From: Pogostemon cablin
Lineage: Eukaryota; Streptophyta; Magnoliopsida; Lamiales; Lamiaceae
Length of the DNA: 64,000 nt
Direction: 5' to 3'
NCBI GenBank assembly: GCA_023678885.1
Contig: CM042985.1
Span: 4,266,985-4,330,984 of the forward strand
Position numbers and translations under genes: made by a program
Shown here: positions 12,755 through 25,564 of the stretch, piece after piece
Layout: the number at the start of each line of letters is the position of its first letter
Numbering within the stretch: position 1 is the stretch's first letter
The notes under the pieces: model-generated
What the model was told of the DNA's origin: nothing
The model's input: only the letters and a program-made list of their open reading frames with translations
Database searches by the model: none

Positions 12755-12897
12755 GGGATCTATTTCCTCCCATGTTAATGTTATATGGGATGGAATGAGA
12801 AACAATGTCTCATTTGACACACAATTATACACAATTGTATGTGAAATGGGACACTATCTCCCATCCCACCCCATGTAACATGGGGTGGATGAGGGGA
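12755..12897. mobile_element. Small foldback element (hairpin MITE)
   Basis: The two halves are imperfect reverse complements over about 60 bp each. The left arm runs from GGGATCTATTTCCTCCCATG and the right arm ends in CATGGGGTGGATGAGGGGA; the inner arms (TCTCATTTGACACACAATT and AATTGTATGTGAAATGGGA) also pair. No target duplication could be fixed, so the exact ends and superfamily are uncertain. Confidence 0.6.
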
Positions 12898-13020
12898 TTT
12901 GAATTGGCATCCTACCTATACTCCATTGCTGCCCCATAGTTCATAAACGTGCTTCCCGTTTGTTGTTTCACGTTAAAAATTGATTTTTCGATCAATTTTG
13001 TTTATTTTAGAAAGTTATTA

Positions 13021-13244
13021 CTCCTTTCATTTATCATAATGGGTTCCATTTATTTTTTGCACGTGTATTAAAGAGTATTATTTAATGTGTAGTGAATAGT
13101 TATATTAGTAGAGATGTGGATCCCATATTTTAACTGTATTAGCGGGTATGTGTGGATCTCATATGTGTAAAAAGAAAAATGAGACCCTTAGGGGCGAATG
13201 CCTTCAAAAATAAAAAATGAGACTCATTGAAGCAGACGGATGAG
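13021..13244. mobile_element. Stowaway MITE (diverged), with a degenerate relative just after it
   Basis: Starts CTCCTTTCATTTATC and ends GCAGACGGATGAG, with TA on both sides (13019-13020 and 13245-13246). A second, more worn copy begins at 13265 (CTCTCTACGTCCCATG) and fades near 13525 (GAAGGGACGAATGG). Confidence 0.6.
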
Positions 13245-13990
13245 TAGTAGATAATAAAAATATACTCTCTACGTCCCATGAAAAGAGTTACGCTTACTGT
13301 TTGCAAGGAGATTAAGAGTGGAGTATAATATTTTAATATGTAGGGGGTTAAAAAATATAGTAATTTAATGTATAATGGGTAATTGTATTAATATTGCGTG
13401 TGTGTTTTATAAAGATAAAATGATTGATTTATGTGGGTCTCATCTACTAAAAAAAATAAATGTAACTCTTGTAGCAGGACGCTCTAATTAATCAAATGTA
13501 ACTCTCATGAAGGGACGAATGGATCATTAAGTAATGATATGCGTGTGAAAAATAAATGAAAATTTTGAAATTAAAGTAATTTAGAGTTTGTTGGATAAAA
13601 TGATGTTTCTTTTTTTTTAATGTGAAAATTTTTATGGGACAATCAAATACGAAAAATATGAAAATTTTTGTGGGACGGAGGAAATAGGATTTTTTTTTTC
13701 AAAAAATAATTTAGCAATTTTTTTTAATGCATTGAAAAATATTTAAATTTATTTGATTCGATTTAGTAGTATTTATTTTGGGTTTAAGTATGAATAACAA
13801 AATTTAACTAGTAATTCGTTTTTAAAAGGAATCAAACCTGGATCATTCATTTTAGTGGGAGCCCAGTGACAAAGTGAGTTATCACCTTGTTGTAAAATTT
13901 GACATTTAAATAAATACTCTAAATTAGCGTTAAAAAAATCTTAAAAAACTTATGGCACTCTTCCCATTCGTAGTAAATAATTTCATTTTT

Positions 13991-14242
13991 GAGTGAGGCT
14001 TGCATGCGCCCGGGTGCACACCGTGGGCCTTTAGAATTTAGTATTATGGGTAAGAGTACATTATTTTATTCTAAATGATATACACTTTAATTAATAAGGA
14101 TAAACCATTTTGTTTGTTCTAAAGAGTATACACTTTTCATTAATATGTACACATTTTTATACTAAAGGATGTACAATTTAACACAAAATTCTAAAGACTC
14201 ACGGAGTGTGCCCGTGCGCCAGGGTGCACATAAGATTTTGCC
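13991..14242 (-). mobile_element. Mutator-type MITE, family A copy 3 (inverted)
   Basis: A 252-bp element with a perfect 9-bp target duplication TTCATTTTT (13982-13990 and 14243-14251). It begins GAGTGAGGCTTGCATGCGCC and its inverted right end reads GGCAAAATCTTATGTGCACC, matching both ends of copy 1 in reverse. The interior keeps the GTATAC-like repeats of copy 1. Non-coding. Confidence 0.85.
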
Positions 14243-14251
14243 TTCATTTTT

Positions 14252-15489
14252 TTAATGGAGAAAAAAAAAAGGAGTATCTTTTAATTAGTTTCTTCATTTA
14301 ATTTTGTAATTTGATGTTCTTAATTAATAAATATAATAGTATAAATAGAATGTGATAATTTTAAAAGAAGTTTTATCAATTTAAGGCTCGAACTATGGGT
14401 AAACTATTAATTCGGGACCTAAATTATTTTTCTATCAATTCAATGCTTAAAATATGTAAAATTATCGATTCAAGACCTGAATTTGTCAAATATTATCTTC
14501 TATTTTATCAATTTAAGGCCTAAGTTCAGGCCCTGAATTGATAGTTTAACATAATTCAGACCTCTAATCAATAGAAAACATAATTCAAACCGCGAATTGA
14601 TAATTTATCTATTTTTCAAGTTCAGAAACTTTATTTAAATACAAAAATGGGAATATATATTGACGACTAGATTTAGAGTATGAAGAATATAATTGTTTAT
14701 TTAAATACCGAATGGGATCTTATATTTTTTCATCTCCCGACCGAAATACTTCACTAATACTCCAACAACGTCAATGCTGATCGATAATCGTAATTATATC
14801 CAATGTTACTACTCATATGGGACATGGTGCTGTCGACAGTTGAATATATTAATGATACCAAATAGAATTTTATTTTCAATGCATTTCTATATTTGAAGTT
14901 TGCTTCATAAATATTGATATGATTAGTTTGTAATCTTTCTTCTAATTATTCCAAAAATGGGATGGGTGTAATGATGTACAACTTAGGTTTTGTTTGTTTG
15001 CTTTTAATACACTATTAAACAAAAAGTTTGGTGGATATTTGTTATTTGAAATCCGTTCTCAAATATTTTTTGCATACCATAATTACCTTTTATATTTTTC
15101 ATTTCTATCCACCCATATTAATTCTCTTCTTAAAACAATTTTACGCAGTTTATTTCTACTCTTAGTTTAGTTTAATGATAATCTACTTAAAACAATTTTA
15201 CACAACTTATTTCTACTCTTTGTTTTGTATAATGATATTGGTATATTTTATATATTGAGAGATAAATCATTTAAGTGGTGAGGTTAGAACTTGAAACTTA
15301 CTCTTTGAAAATTTTACTAGGTATGACTTTGATACTATATTAAATGACCACTTCATTTAAACAAATTTAAACTAATAAAAAGATAAATATTATTTAATAT
15401 TTAATCAAATTACTCATAAAATATATTTAGACATGACAATACCATTACCATTTGAAAAACAGACCCCATCATAAAATGATTAGTAAATA
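14252..15489. other. AT-rich spacer with minor repeats
   Basis: At 14380-14590 a phrase like 'caatttaaggcctgaattgat' recurs in both orientations. At 15127-15236 there is a tandem duplication of about 55 bp sharing 'cttaaaacaattttac' and 'tttctactctt'. No gene is seen. Confidence 0.5.
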
Positions 15490-15751
15490 CTCCCTCCGTC
15501 ACAGGAAAGATGACACACTTTATATTTTGGGTTGTTTCACAAAAGTTTGAATATTCCTAAAAAAGCAAAAAGTCAAACACAATCACCCTTCTCCATACAC
15601 TTTATTTACAAAAAAAACCACCCCTACCAACACACATAACATATTTTATTATTTATTTATTACCCAAAAATACCATAATACCCCTAAAAGTTACCACTTT
15701 ATTAATCTCCGTGCCAGGAAAGGGGTGCAATATTTCCTGAGACGGAGGGAG
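15490..15751. mobile_element. Stowaway MITE
   Basis: Inverted ends CTCCCTCCGTC and GACGGAGGGAG with TA on each side (15488-15489 and 15752-15753). No coding capacity. Confidence 0.85.
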
Positions 15752-15760
15752 TAAAAAGTA

Positions 15761-15995
15761 CTCCCTCCGTCCCCTTGATACGTATCCATTTTGCCATTTT
15801 GGTCCGTCCCAATACAAAGTATTCATTTCATTTTTTGGATTGATGTGACACAAAAAGGACCCACGCTCAACACTAATACAACTACCCTCTACACATTTAA
15901 ATATTATTTCTCTTACCTCAATACACATTAAAATATTATATTCTTTAATCCACGTGAATAAAGTAAATGAATACATATTATAGGGATGGAGGGAG
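15761..15995. mobile_element. Stowaway MITE, adjacent second copy
   Basis: Begins CTCCCTCCGTCCCCTTG and ends GGGATGGAGGGAG, with TA flanks at 15759-15760 and 15996-15997. It sits only 9 bp from the previous element, and its body differs from that one, so it is a separate insertion rather than a local duplication. Confidence 0.8.
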
Positions 15996-16586
15996 TATAT
16001 TAGTATTTTTTTAACTACAAGTGTACTAAAATTTTATACGTTACGTATTCGAAATTATATTTATATCTTAAAATTATTACTCCATCTCCCAAGTTTAATT
16101 TTACAATTTTTTTTGTCAAAATTCATTTTTTTTAAATCCATATAAATTGGAACAGAGAGTGTTAAATTCTAAAAATAAAATTAAACAAAAGAACTGAAAT
16201 TCTTCCTAATCATATTCATGAACCTAAGCATTGCCTAAAATGTCTTTAAAAAAAAAAAATTACAATGTTCCGATTTCACATAAATTATGGTGTCTATCTA
16301 TAATGTAAAAAGAAATTTACGTTATAGACTATAGTGGCAGATAAGTCAAGTCCCCCTCGTAATTTGTGTGTAGCTAGACAACACCAGTAGATAATTTTTT
16401 TTAATTTTATTTTATTTTTCTTAAAAAAAAAGAAAGAAAAATCGGCGAGCTCGATGTCGCATGGCGTTCGAGGATTATCGAAAATGGTAAATGCAAAGTT
16501 GGAAGTTTCGCATACAAAGTCAAATGCACAAGACAGAATCCACACTCTTCAAGCCATTTAACATCATCAAATCATCCGCCATTTCA

Positions 16587-16623
16587 TCCCCACCACCACC
16601 ACCTCCGCCACCGCCTCCCGCCG
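16587..16623. repeat. CCA/CCG-type microsatellite upstream of SCARECROW
   Basis: An imperfect (CCN) run, about 37 bp, sits some 400 bp before the SCR start codon in the presumed promoter or leader. Confidence 0.7.
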
Positions 16624-16824
16624 TACCACCTCCGCACTGCTATTATATGCTTCTATTTCTTTGCATTGACCTAATTATACGTAAATTTGCATAGTTTAAG
16701 ATCCAAATTCGCATACTGCAGATTTTGATTATATATTACTATAGTATAGTATAATAGCCCTAGAATGTTGTGCTGGATTTAGGAATGTTGTGCTTGTACG
16801 TTGGCGTTTGAATGTGTGTGGTGT

Positions 16825-16850
16825 GAGAGAGAGAGAGAGAGAGAGAGAGA
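16825..16850. repeat. (GA)n tract in the SCARECROW leader
   Basis: About 13 GA units lie 170 bp before the ATG at 17020. GA/CT tracts are common in plant 5' UTRs and can recruit BBR/BPC proteins; that role here is inference. Confidence 0.75.
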
Positions 16851-17019
16851 AAGCTACAGAATCCCAATGCTGGTGTCTCAACATCTGCGCCTCTATCTCG
16901 TTGGATCATTTAATTATATGCTACCCGTTGATTTTCATTGATATAGACTCAATCGAGAGGAGGATTTGGTACTTTGATTTATCTAGGGTTGAGAATTGAA
17001 TTGAGTGTGTTGTTTGCGT

Positions 17020-19706
17020 ATGGCGGCGAAAGCTTTTGCTCCGGTGGGTGATAGCTACGGCAATGGCGGCAGTTGCGGCGGTGAAACCCCTACAATGAAC
17101 GACAATATCAACGTGATTAATTCTCAAGGGAATAAGATGGTGAGAAAGAGGGCGGCGTCTGAGATGGAATTTCACGCGGCGGCTAACGGCAACGCCGCTA
17201 GGTTTCCTCGCCGGAACGCCGCCGGGAACGGCGGTTATGTGGTGGTCAATAGTCCTCCTAATCCACCTCCACAGCTATCAACTCAACTCCCCAACTACTC
17301 CACTATGACGATGATGCTACCATCCTCCAATTTTAATTTAATGACGTCCAAGTTCGGATCTGGGTCAGAAGCCGCCCCGCCCAATTCCAATTGCTATAAC
17401 ACCATCGCTGCCGCCGCCGCCTTCATGGACTCCAGTTCGTCGTCTCAGTCTCAACAAATCTCCTCTTCTGCACCTTCAGTATGTGTTTTCTCCGGTTTGC
17501 CGCTATTTCCCCCCGATAGAAACCGCGGTCCACAGGGGTTGCAGCTCTCTCCGGCTAGCGGCGGTGCTAACGTCGGCATGGAGGACACCACCGTGTGGAT
17601 CGACGGCATCATTAAAGATCTAATTCACGGTTCCAACAACGTCTCCATTCCACAACTCATCCTCAACGTAAGAGAGATCATCCACCCTTGTAACCCCAAT
17701 CTGGCGGCGCTTCTGGAATACAGGCTCCGTTCTCTCACTGCATCTCCCGATGATCGGAGGAGAAAGGAACCTCTTCCACCACCACCACTGCCGTCGAGTT
17801 TTCAGAGCGCCGCCGGTCTACGGTTACATCTACAAAACGATAGCAACTTACTGCTCTCTCAGGGTTTTAGCGATGACTGGTCGTCGCCACCTATTGCTGT
17901 GAATTCTCACTACCTTCAAAACGCCAATCCCAGTGCGTTAACTCCGACAACGACGTCCGCCGCCGCCGTTTCGTACACCGCTTCGCCGTTGATAGTTTTT
18001 TCCAACTCCGACCCTACAGTCAGCCATGTTTCTCCGCCGGAAACCGCCCATCCCCAAGAGCAGCAACAGAAAAGCCCATCGACTGACCCAACCACAACAA
18101 GAACAACGTCGCCATCATCAGCCCCCACCATGGAAGCCATAAGAGAGAGGAAACAAGAATTACAACAACAACAAAAAGACGAAGAAGGCCTACGCCTCCT
18201 TACTTTACTCTTACAATGTGCAGAAGCAGTGTCTGCTGACAATTTGGAAGAGGCCAACAAAATGCTTCTCGAAATCTCCCAGCTAGCGACGCCGTTTGGG
18301 ACGTCGGCACAGCGCGTCGCCGCCTACTTCTCGGAGGCCATGTCGTCCAGAATTGTGAGTTCTTGTTTAGGAATATACGCAGCTTTGCCCACAGTGCCAC
18401 ACAGTCAGAAAATGGCATCTGCGTTTCAAGTCTTCAATGGGATCAGCCCCTTCGTGAAGTTCTCCCATTTCACAGCAAATCAAGCCATTCAAGAAGCTTT
18501 CGAGAGGGAAGACAGAGTGCATATAATAGACCTGGATATAATGCAAGGCCTTCAATGGCCCGGTCTCTTTCACATACTGGCCTCGAGGCCCGGTGGGCCC
18601 CCGTTTGTTCGCCTCACGGGCTTAGGAAATTCTCCGGAGGCCCTTGAAGCCACCGGAAAGAGGCTATCGGATTTTGCTGAGAAATTGGGACTACCATTTG
18701 AGTTTCTTCCGGTTGCTGAGAAAGTGGGTAATTTGAATCCTGAGAAATTGAATATTGGGAAGAGGGAAGCTGTTGCTGTTCACTGGTTGCAGCATTCTCT
18801 GTACGATGTCACTGGTTCAGATACCAACACTCTTTGGCTCTTGCAAAGGTACATTTTTTTGTTTTACCTTTTACAATGATGATTCTTCAAAGTTGTCCCC
18901 CATATAGCGTTATTGTAGTGTATTATTGGTTCATTTCAATATTAAGTTGTTTTTTCCTTCTTTGTTCTTCAACTAAATCGTCTTCTCTTTAAGCATAAGT
19001 CTACATTTCTGCAATGACATAACCACATATTAATGGGATCATCATTCATAACTATGACATGTGATATTGAGCCAGTGACAAGCAGCTTCCCTTTGTACAT
19101 TTATGAAACAGTACATGTTTGAGTGTTTGATTCCATGAGTTTAATTTCAGTTCAGCTAGAAGTTTCTTAATTCGCATACAATTTGGTGTTAGTTATTACT
19201 ACTTGATTTTAGAGTTTTATGATTATTTATTTCAATTAGAGAAAATAGTGATGTGAAAATTCTTGCCCGGTACTTTTTCCAGATTATGCCCAAAGGTGGT
19301 GACTGTGGTCGAGCAAGACTTGAGCCACGCAGGTTCATTCTTGGGAAGATTTGTGGAAGCTATTCACTATTACTCAGCATTGTTTGATTCACTAGGAGCT
19401 TGTTACGGAGAAGAAAGTGAAGAAAGGCATGTTGTGGAACAACAACTGCTATCAAGGGAGATAAAGAACGTATTAGGCGTCGGGGGTCCATCGAGGAGCG
19501 GTGAGTTGAAGTTCAACAACTGGAGGGAGAAGCTTCAACAGTCTGGATTCAAGGGCATATCTTTGGCTGGAAATGCCGCTGCCCAAGCTACCCTCCTGCT
19601 CGGGATGTTCCCGTCTGATGGTTATACACTGGTGGAGGATAATGGGGCGCTCAAACTCGGGTGGAAGGATCTATGCTTGCTTACTGCTTCTGCATGGAGG
19701 CCTTAA
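17020..19706 (+). CDS. SCR: SCARECROW, GRAS-family transcription regulator
   Basis: Two exons, 17020-18848 and 19283-19706, give 750 residues; the single phase-2 intron lies in the GRAS domain. SCR acts in the nucleus with SHORT-ROOT to specify root endodermis, stem-cell niche and bundle sheath. The N-terminal half is low complexity (Asn, Ser, Pro and Ala runs), with an SCR-type block around 190-240 ([18 protein letters not shown]-like [20 protein letters not shown]). The GRAS domain starts near 387: leucine heptad I ([20 protein letters not shown]), the VHIID motif ([15 protein letters not shown], from about 500), a PFYRE region in exon 2, and the terminal SAW motif (ends SAWRP). ATG 17020 begins MAAKAF; an upstream in-frame extension has no ATG. 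Length exceeds Arabidopsis SCR (653) only in the disordered part. Confidence 0.95.
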
Positions 19707-20554
19707 ATGGCCGCTGCCGCCGCAACTGCATCCCGTCACTTTGCACCCTCCTTTGATTAGGTGCTATGCATTCAATTCTAAGTTGTGTTATATAAACTTT
19801 CTCAAAAATGCTCAGGTATCCTTGGCGATCTACCTGAAACGCGATAATTTGTAGTTTTGTTACTTTTCCTGGGAAACACAGTGTCTTTGTGTCGACATTT
19901 CTAGTTTACTAGTGATGTTCGGGCGAATTCATAGCTTGTATGTTGAGCAGTAGAAGTTCCCTCTTGGCCCTTGTGATTCACAGCCCAGAAAAGAGGAAAT
20001 TTAAGCAAAAACGAAGACATCAAAGACCTTAGGGAGAATCTCTGTAACATTGATAAAAATTTTGTTTTGTTTGCACTGTCTTTTTGATTCACAAACTAGC
20101 TTGGCTGTCCTCTATTTCAAGTAGAGTTCTGTTAGATGTCATCACTAGTTAACATGAAATAAATGATATCACCTTATTACAATTTATTATGTCTGCGTTT
20201 TGAGTAGTGGATAAAATTCAAATTTAATACTCTCTTGAAGAGTGATGGTGAGCAAGTTCTTTATTTCCATAATAATGTGTATTGAACTGAGACAAGTCCC
20301 CATATGCCACTCTTATATCAACTATACAATTGATGATAAAAAAGAGAGTCAACAGATGGTGTTGAGTCACAGCTTTGTGGGGGAAATGAAAATGAACTAA
20401 AAAGGGGTAGAAAATCTGATACATAAGAAATTGATGATAATAGGAAGGGATGGCAACAAATTGTGTAAATTACAACTTCATGGGGCTCTGGTTACTTCCT
20501 CTATTGAACTTACAGTAATGATACAACTTGCGGAAAGCCATCAGTGGTAGAGAA
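19707..20554. other. Tail-to-tail 3' region between SCR and the GOLD-domain gene
   Basis: SCR (plus) and the next gene (minus) converge here. The 848 bp should hold both 3' UTRs and their polyadenylation sites. No other gene is seen. Confidence 0.6.
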
Positions 20555-23500
20555 TTAGGATTTGTAATCTATTTGATCAGAAGCAGCAGGTACAGACTCT
20601 ACAACAGGAGGAATACAGTCCACCTTATATCGCAGCACCTATTCAACGAAAACCACAATTAGGACGAAAAAGTTCCATCAGTAATTATCCAGTTCAGGCT
20701 CACAAAAGATGGTAGCATCTTTTTTTTCTCTCTTTTATAATGTTGTTATAGCTCTAGGAAAAAAAATGATGAATGTAAAATTCTCAAAATAGCAACAATA
20801 TGGGGAGTGTTAAAATCCAGAAACTTAAGGAAGGTAACACTGGACTGGCAGAATAAGAGGAAGAGATTTGTGAGGCGAGGAGAAGCAATATTCTTACCAT
20901 CTAGGGGGGGCTATCAAATGAACATAGATCAAAAGCTTCAAGCTAGAGAAAAGTGGTGTTTTTCTACCTAGATGCTAATTGACAAGCAAGCAGTACTTTT
21001 CAATTTATCATCCAAAACATCCTAATTAAACATGCTCCATATTTTTCTATATAATTTTGGAACCATTAAGAAATTAGTCAAATTATAATTTTTTATTATA
21101 ATTTTTTTTTTTGGCAAGAGAGACCAACATTCCATAATTGCATACAGAAACTAATACAACTGTAATATATGGTGCACTTGGAGTATTTATTTTGATGTAA
21201 TTTTATGTGCTCACCTTCTTAAAAAATGTTGAATATGAGTTGTCCCAGATGAGCTTGTAGTTTCCAGTTACACATGCGCAGAAGTTACCCTGACAAGAGA
21301 TGTTAAGATTTGAGGATTTCACATACCAAGTCTTACACATAGTCAGAGAAAGGATTACTCACTTGGTCAGCTTCATAACGCCGATAAGGTAAGATCAGCT
21401 AGTGTTATGAAACAGCAGATAAATCAAAGTCAAAACCAAGTTAAAACTGAAGAAGAATAAGAGAGAGATGAAGAAAAATGAAGCAGGGAAAAAAGTGCAT
21501 AGAGGCAAAAGAGTGTAAAATAAATTGAATTGGAATGCATCAACAACTTCAAGAACTTACAGTTTTATTCCCAGAAGGATCTAAGCATTCTATACTGAAT
21601 CCAATGTCCTGCAAGAACATTATTTTTAGTTGACAAACTAATTGAATTACTACTGCAAAAGACATCAATAAAAGAAAGCATCATTCTCAATGAAATACGA
21701 ATATCAAAGGTCAAGAACAATACCCTAGATATTAATGCATGGTCTATTGCATGATACTAAGAAGTAGATAAAGAAAAACAATGAAATACAAGTCAAGATG
21801 TTGGAGTGTGCAAACACAACTCAGACAAGCCCTGCAGTAAGAAGAAATTAATAAAAGTTCTAAGGAATACCATATTCATTTTTCCCTGCACCAGTGAGAA
21901 ATCCCAAGCAATGTATGAATTTACTGATTCAACAGTAAAAGACACCTACAGAAACAGAGAAATACATCAAACATAGAAATGAAAGGCGATGCACAAACTT
22001 ATTCAAAATGACAATGACTCACTTCAGCCTGCTCTGTATACTCTCACTAATTAAAGATGGCACTCTAATTTGGTTTCAGAATGTCAATTAATTCATTACC
22101 GGTTGATGCAATTAAAATGTTTCATAAGTGAACTACTGGAACAAGAGAAAATGTGAATCCTATAAACCTATGCCTATGCATATGAACATGGTACCGTGTA
22201 CTTGTTATTCTATCTTCACTAAACTAGAACTCAATGTGCTGAAGATCTGACTTGTATGCCAGAAAACAAACCTCATGAGTCTTCCCTGCTTGAACTGTTA
22301 TTTCCTTGAAGTCATCATTTTTACTGCATACATAAAATATAAAAATTCAATGACAAGGAAATACATACATACATTAAATTATAAGCATCCTGCTCAGAAG
22401 ATAAAAATTCAACAGAAGTTTAGTTGTTGCCAAACCTTGCAGCTAATGCACCCGCATCCTCTGCAGTAATGAAAAAGGGGGAATTTGAAAAAACCTCCCT
22501 GTAACAGATATCAAAGAATGAACAAATAGAACTAAATGTAAAGGATAAAAAAGATATGAAAAGCTAGAGAAAAAGACTATTTAGGAATGGTAAAAAGTTA
22601 GCAAAAAAGATATATAGCACACGAAAAGAAGACAACTTGAAAGCTAGAGAACATAATAACTATCCCCATATACAGTCTAAGAATACATAAGATTACCACA
22701 AAATTGCAGAAACAACTCATTTAGACCGCTGACTTGCACCTAAAGCACCTAAACGTTTCAAAGGAAGCAAAAAATTATATTTCCTTTTTGATGCTGTCAC
22801 TGATTTTTGTAATTAATAACTTAATTTCTCATTATAATATTTTTTAAATCTGGATTCATGTTAGTTGGATCTACTTTCTATGAACATTTACCACATTGAA
22901 ATAATTTAAACACCCATACACCAAAAAAAAAAAAAAGGAATGTAAGATTGTGTTTGGTTATAAGAAATTTTTAATTTTCTAATTTAAGTAGAATTGTGGT
23001 GAAAACAATTGGAAAAAAGTAATAATTATGAAAAATGATAATGCATGAGAAAAGGTGTAGCAGTTGATGCGAGTCATGTGACATGTTTTGAAACTAATGA
23101 ATGATTGAATATGAACTTTTTGTTGAAATATGGAAATGAAAAAAAAAAAAAAAAAAAAAACTCACAAGAAAACATGCATAAATGATCTCCATTTAAATCA
23201 TATTACATACCTATGAGTCAGTTTCCTCATCATTTCATTTTAAAAGTACATTATTGGAACTTGGTCCTTGGAAGACTAATGCAGTTTTCTTAGGATGATA
23301 GAAAAAACAAGAGGATAAAGATACAGTACCCAATAAATTTTATATATCTTTCCAACTCAGAAGTGTAGACATCAGATGCTTCCTCCAAAATAGAGATATG
23401 ATGTTTCTGCCTGAGAATTGCACAAGTACCATAGCATAAAAAAATTTCAACATGTGAGTGGCCAAGCAACAGTAAGTTCAAGAATCATAACAAGCCTTAC

Positions 23501-25296
23501 AATTTTCTAGTTTCCGGACGCCCCCAAAGCAGAGAGAGAAAGAGTCGAATATTATGCACCATTCTAGTAAGATTATACAGAGGTGGTCCATATCGGTGTC
23601 GCTGCTCTTCCATGGGCCTGGTGGTAAATTAAGTTCAGATAAAAAATGACATGCAGTGCAATTTGGACCACTAAACTTACCACAATTGACTCAATGATAA
23701 CATAACTAATTGTTTTTACAAGATTTATTAAATGCAAGATTATACCCTTGATCATCATTTAATTGCCGAATAAAATCCAACAAAACCTGCAATGAAAAGA
23801 TCATTGTAAGACAAACAACCCTCACAGTTGCGCAGAACTAGTGACAAGATATGGAAATCCAACTAAGTAGATTTAGTTAACATCAATCAGATATCAATGA
23901 AATGGAATTACATAACAACCAAAAACCACAGCACAAGGAAAACTACAGTTAATAGTTAACACCACGTAGTAGAAAAACAACCCTGCAGGCTGCATCATGC
24001 AAATTAAGTAAAATACCTCTGGTACTCCAACCAAGTACTTCACTAATGTCTTGTAAACACCAGTTGCAGAACCAAGATCAGCCAACTGCCTCCTCCTGCA
24101 TAGATGTATCTAATTCAAATCAGTCATGTTTCATTTGAGTAAACAAAAAGACACTAGAAAATCCCACCTTTCCATCTGCTGCTTCCATAGCAGAGCATGC
24201 TTATCACGTATGCTTCCACCAGAGCTAGTTAAAGCATCAATTGCAGCTTGTTTGTTCCTCTCTGACCTCTCTTTCTGTTGCCTAATTAGTGTCCCCCGAA
24301 AGTCCTGTGGCATATATGTCATAACTGCATACATACAGATCAGCAAAACTCGTAAATCCACAGCTCTTAAGAGTCTAAAAACCATGTAAAGCTAATTCTT
24401 CAACTTGTAACATCTACAAACAATAAATGCACACTATATTATACCAACGCATAGCAGAATCTCGTACACTATATCACAAACTCCTTAAATAAACTATGAA
24501 CTACCCCAATTTTACTGACTAGATACCACAACTACACTTTAGAGTTACATAATGAAGCATGTGAGTCTGCCATTTCTTCAGCTGATTCTCATAAAATTAA
24601 GGCCACAAGCAAAACAAAGATAATGGTTATTTATGAGAATATGATGAAAGCCAACTATGTACAGGACTTGATGGCCTCAAATAGCATTTCTTAAGGCATC
24701 TTAAAATGGGCGACCTGTGCTAAATGTAAACTCGGAATTCTTGGCTTGAAAATTTTCCAAAGTATTCAGTGTAGATTTGAACTTCTCTAGCAGCCGCCGA
24801 AGAACAGAAGCAACTTCAGCATCTTCATCAGTTGATTGCTGCTGAAGCTGTAATACGCAAAATAAGGGCCATCATGAGTATTTGTTACGTTAGTGAGAAA
24901 CGAACAAATCCTACAAAAGTCATATATGAACTTAGCATCTCACCTTTCTTGGCCAATGAGGCAATTCTAACAAAAAAAGGATCTCCTCAATCTGTTCTCG
25001 GTTCTTCCACATGTTCTCATCGACTTTATGAGGAGCTTCGCTCTCGGCTTCTTGAATCAATAAACTTTCCTCTGATAAAACATTGAAGCCAAAAATAAGT
25101 ATTTATACAAAATTTATTTATGTGATCACAGTCCCTTAAAAATAATTAACCTAACCATGATCAGCAACAAGCAGAAAAACTTCAATCATTTTTTATCTTC
25201 CAGATAATTCAAACTTCAGCAAAATATATTAAAAAGGCGGAAAAGATATAAGCTTCATAAGAGGGGGATAGACCAGTAAAACCGCAGATCATATTA

Positions 25297-25343
<47 letters not shown>

Positions 25344-25564
25344 AAATGCATTGCAAGAAGCCATGTAAGTTCAGCGGAATTAAACGATTAAAGACGCGCA
25401 TAACCTTGAGAAGGGGGAGAATCATTAATAAGATCGGTAGCCATGGCGTAAATCTGATCGGTGAGACGGGAAACGTCATTGGACAGAGGAGAAAACGGAT
25501 ATTTGTCGTAGTACGAAGCAAGAAAAGCCCTGGTTATGGGCACCAAGCCCTCCGTCGACACCAT
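20555..25564 (-). CDS. Plant-conserved protein with C-terminal GOLD-like domain (15 exons)
   Basis: Exons: 25405-25564, 24944-25071, 24715-24847, 24168-24324, 24017-24095, 23746-23786, 23501-23617, 23330-23410, 22436-22498, 22272-22323, 21871-21945, 21561-21608, 21363-21398, 21215-21289, 20555-20638. They sum to 1329 nt, 442 residues, all phases consistent. The N terminus begins MVSTEGLVPITRAFLASYYD. The middle is helical and charged (QDFRGTLIRQQKERSERNKQ; LLWKQQMERRRQLADLGSAT; VYKTLVKYLVGVPE). The C-terminal roughly 120 residues look like a GOLD beta-sandwich: NSYIAWDFSLVQGKMNMDIG, then LPYRRYEADQGNFC and YKLIWDNSYSTFFKKVL, resembling the GOLD domain of Sec14-like and p24 proteins. No signal peptide or membrane span is seen. 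I do not recall an assigned function; a role in membrane traffic or lipid binding would be inference from the fold only. Confidence 0.8.
25299..25340. repeat. Long poly(A) tract in intron 1 of the GOLD-domain gene
   Basis: About 40 uninterrupted A on the plus strand, hence poly(T) in the transcript sense, about 65 nt past the exon 1 donor. Length is prone to assembly or sequencing error. Confidence 0.8.

Noticed and set aside
16294..16694. ORFs upstream of SCARECROW, including a Pro-rich one
   Set aside because: The Pro run comes from a CCN microsatellite; the region is more likely promoter and leader.
17916..18647. Several ORFs of 68-114 codons within the SCARECROW exon in other frames
   Set aside because: Shadows of the GRAS coding frame.
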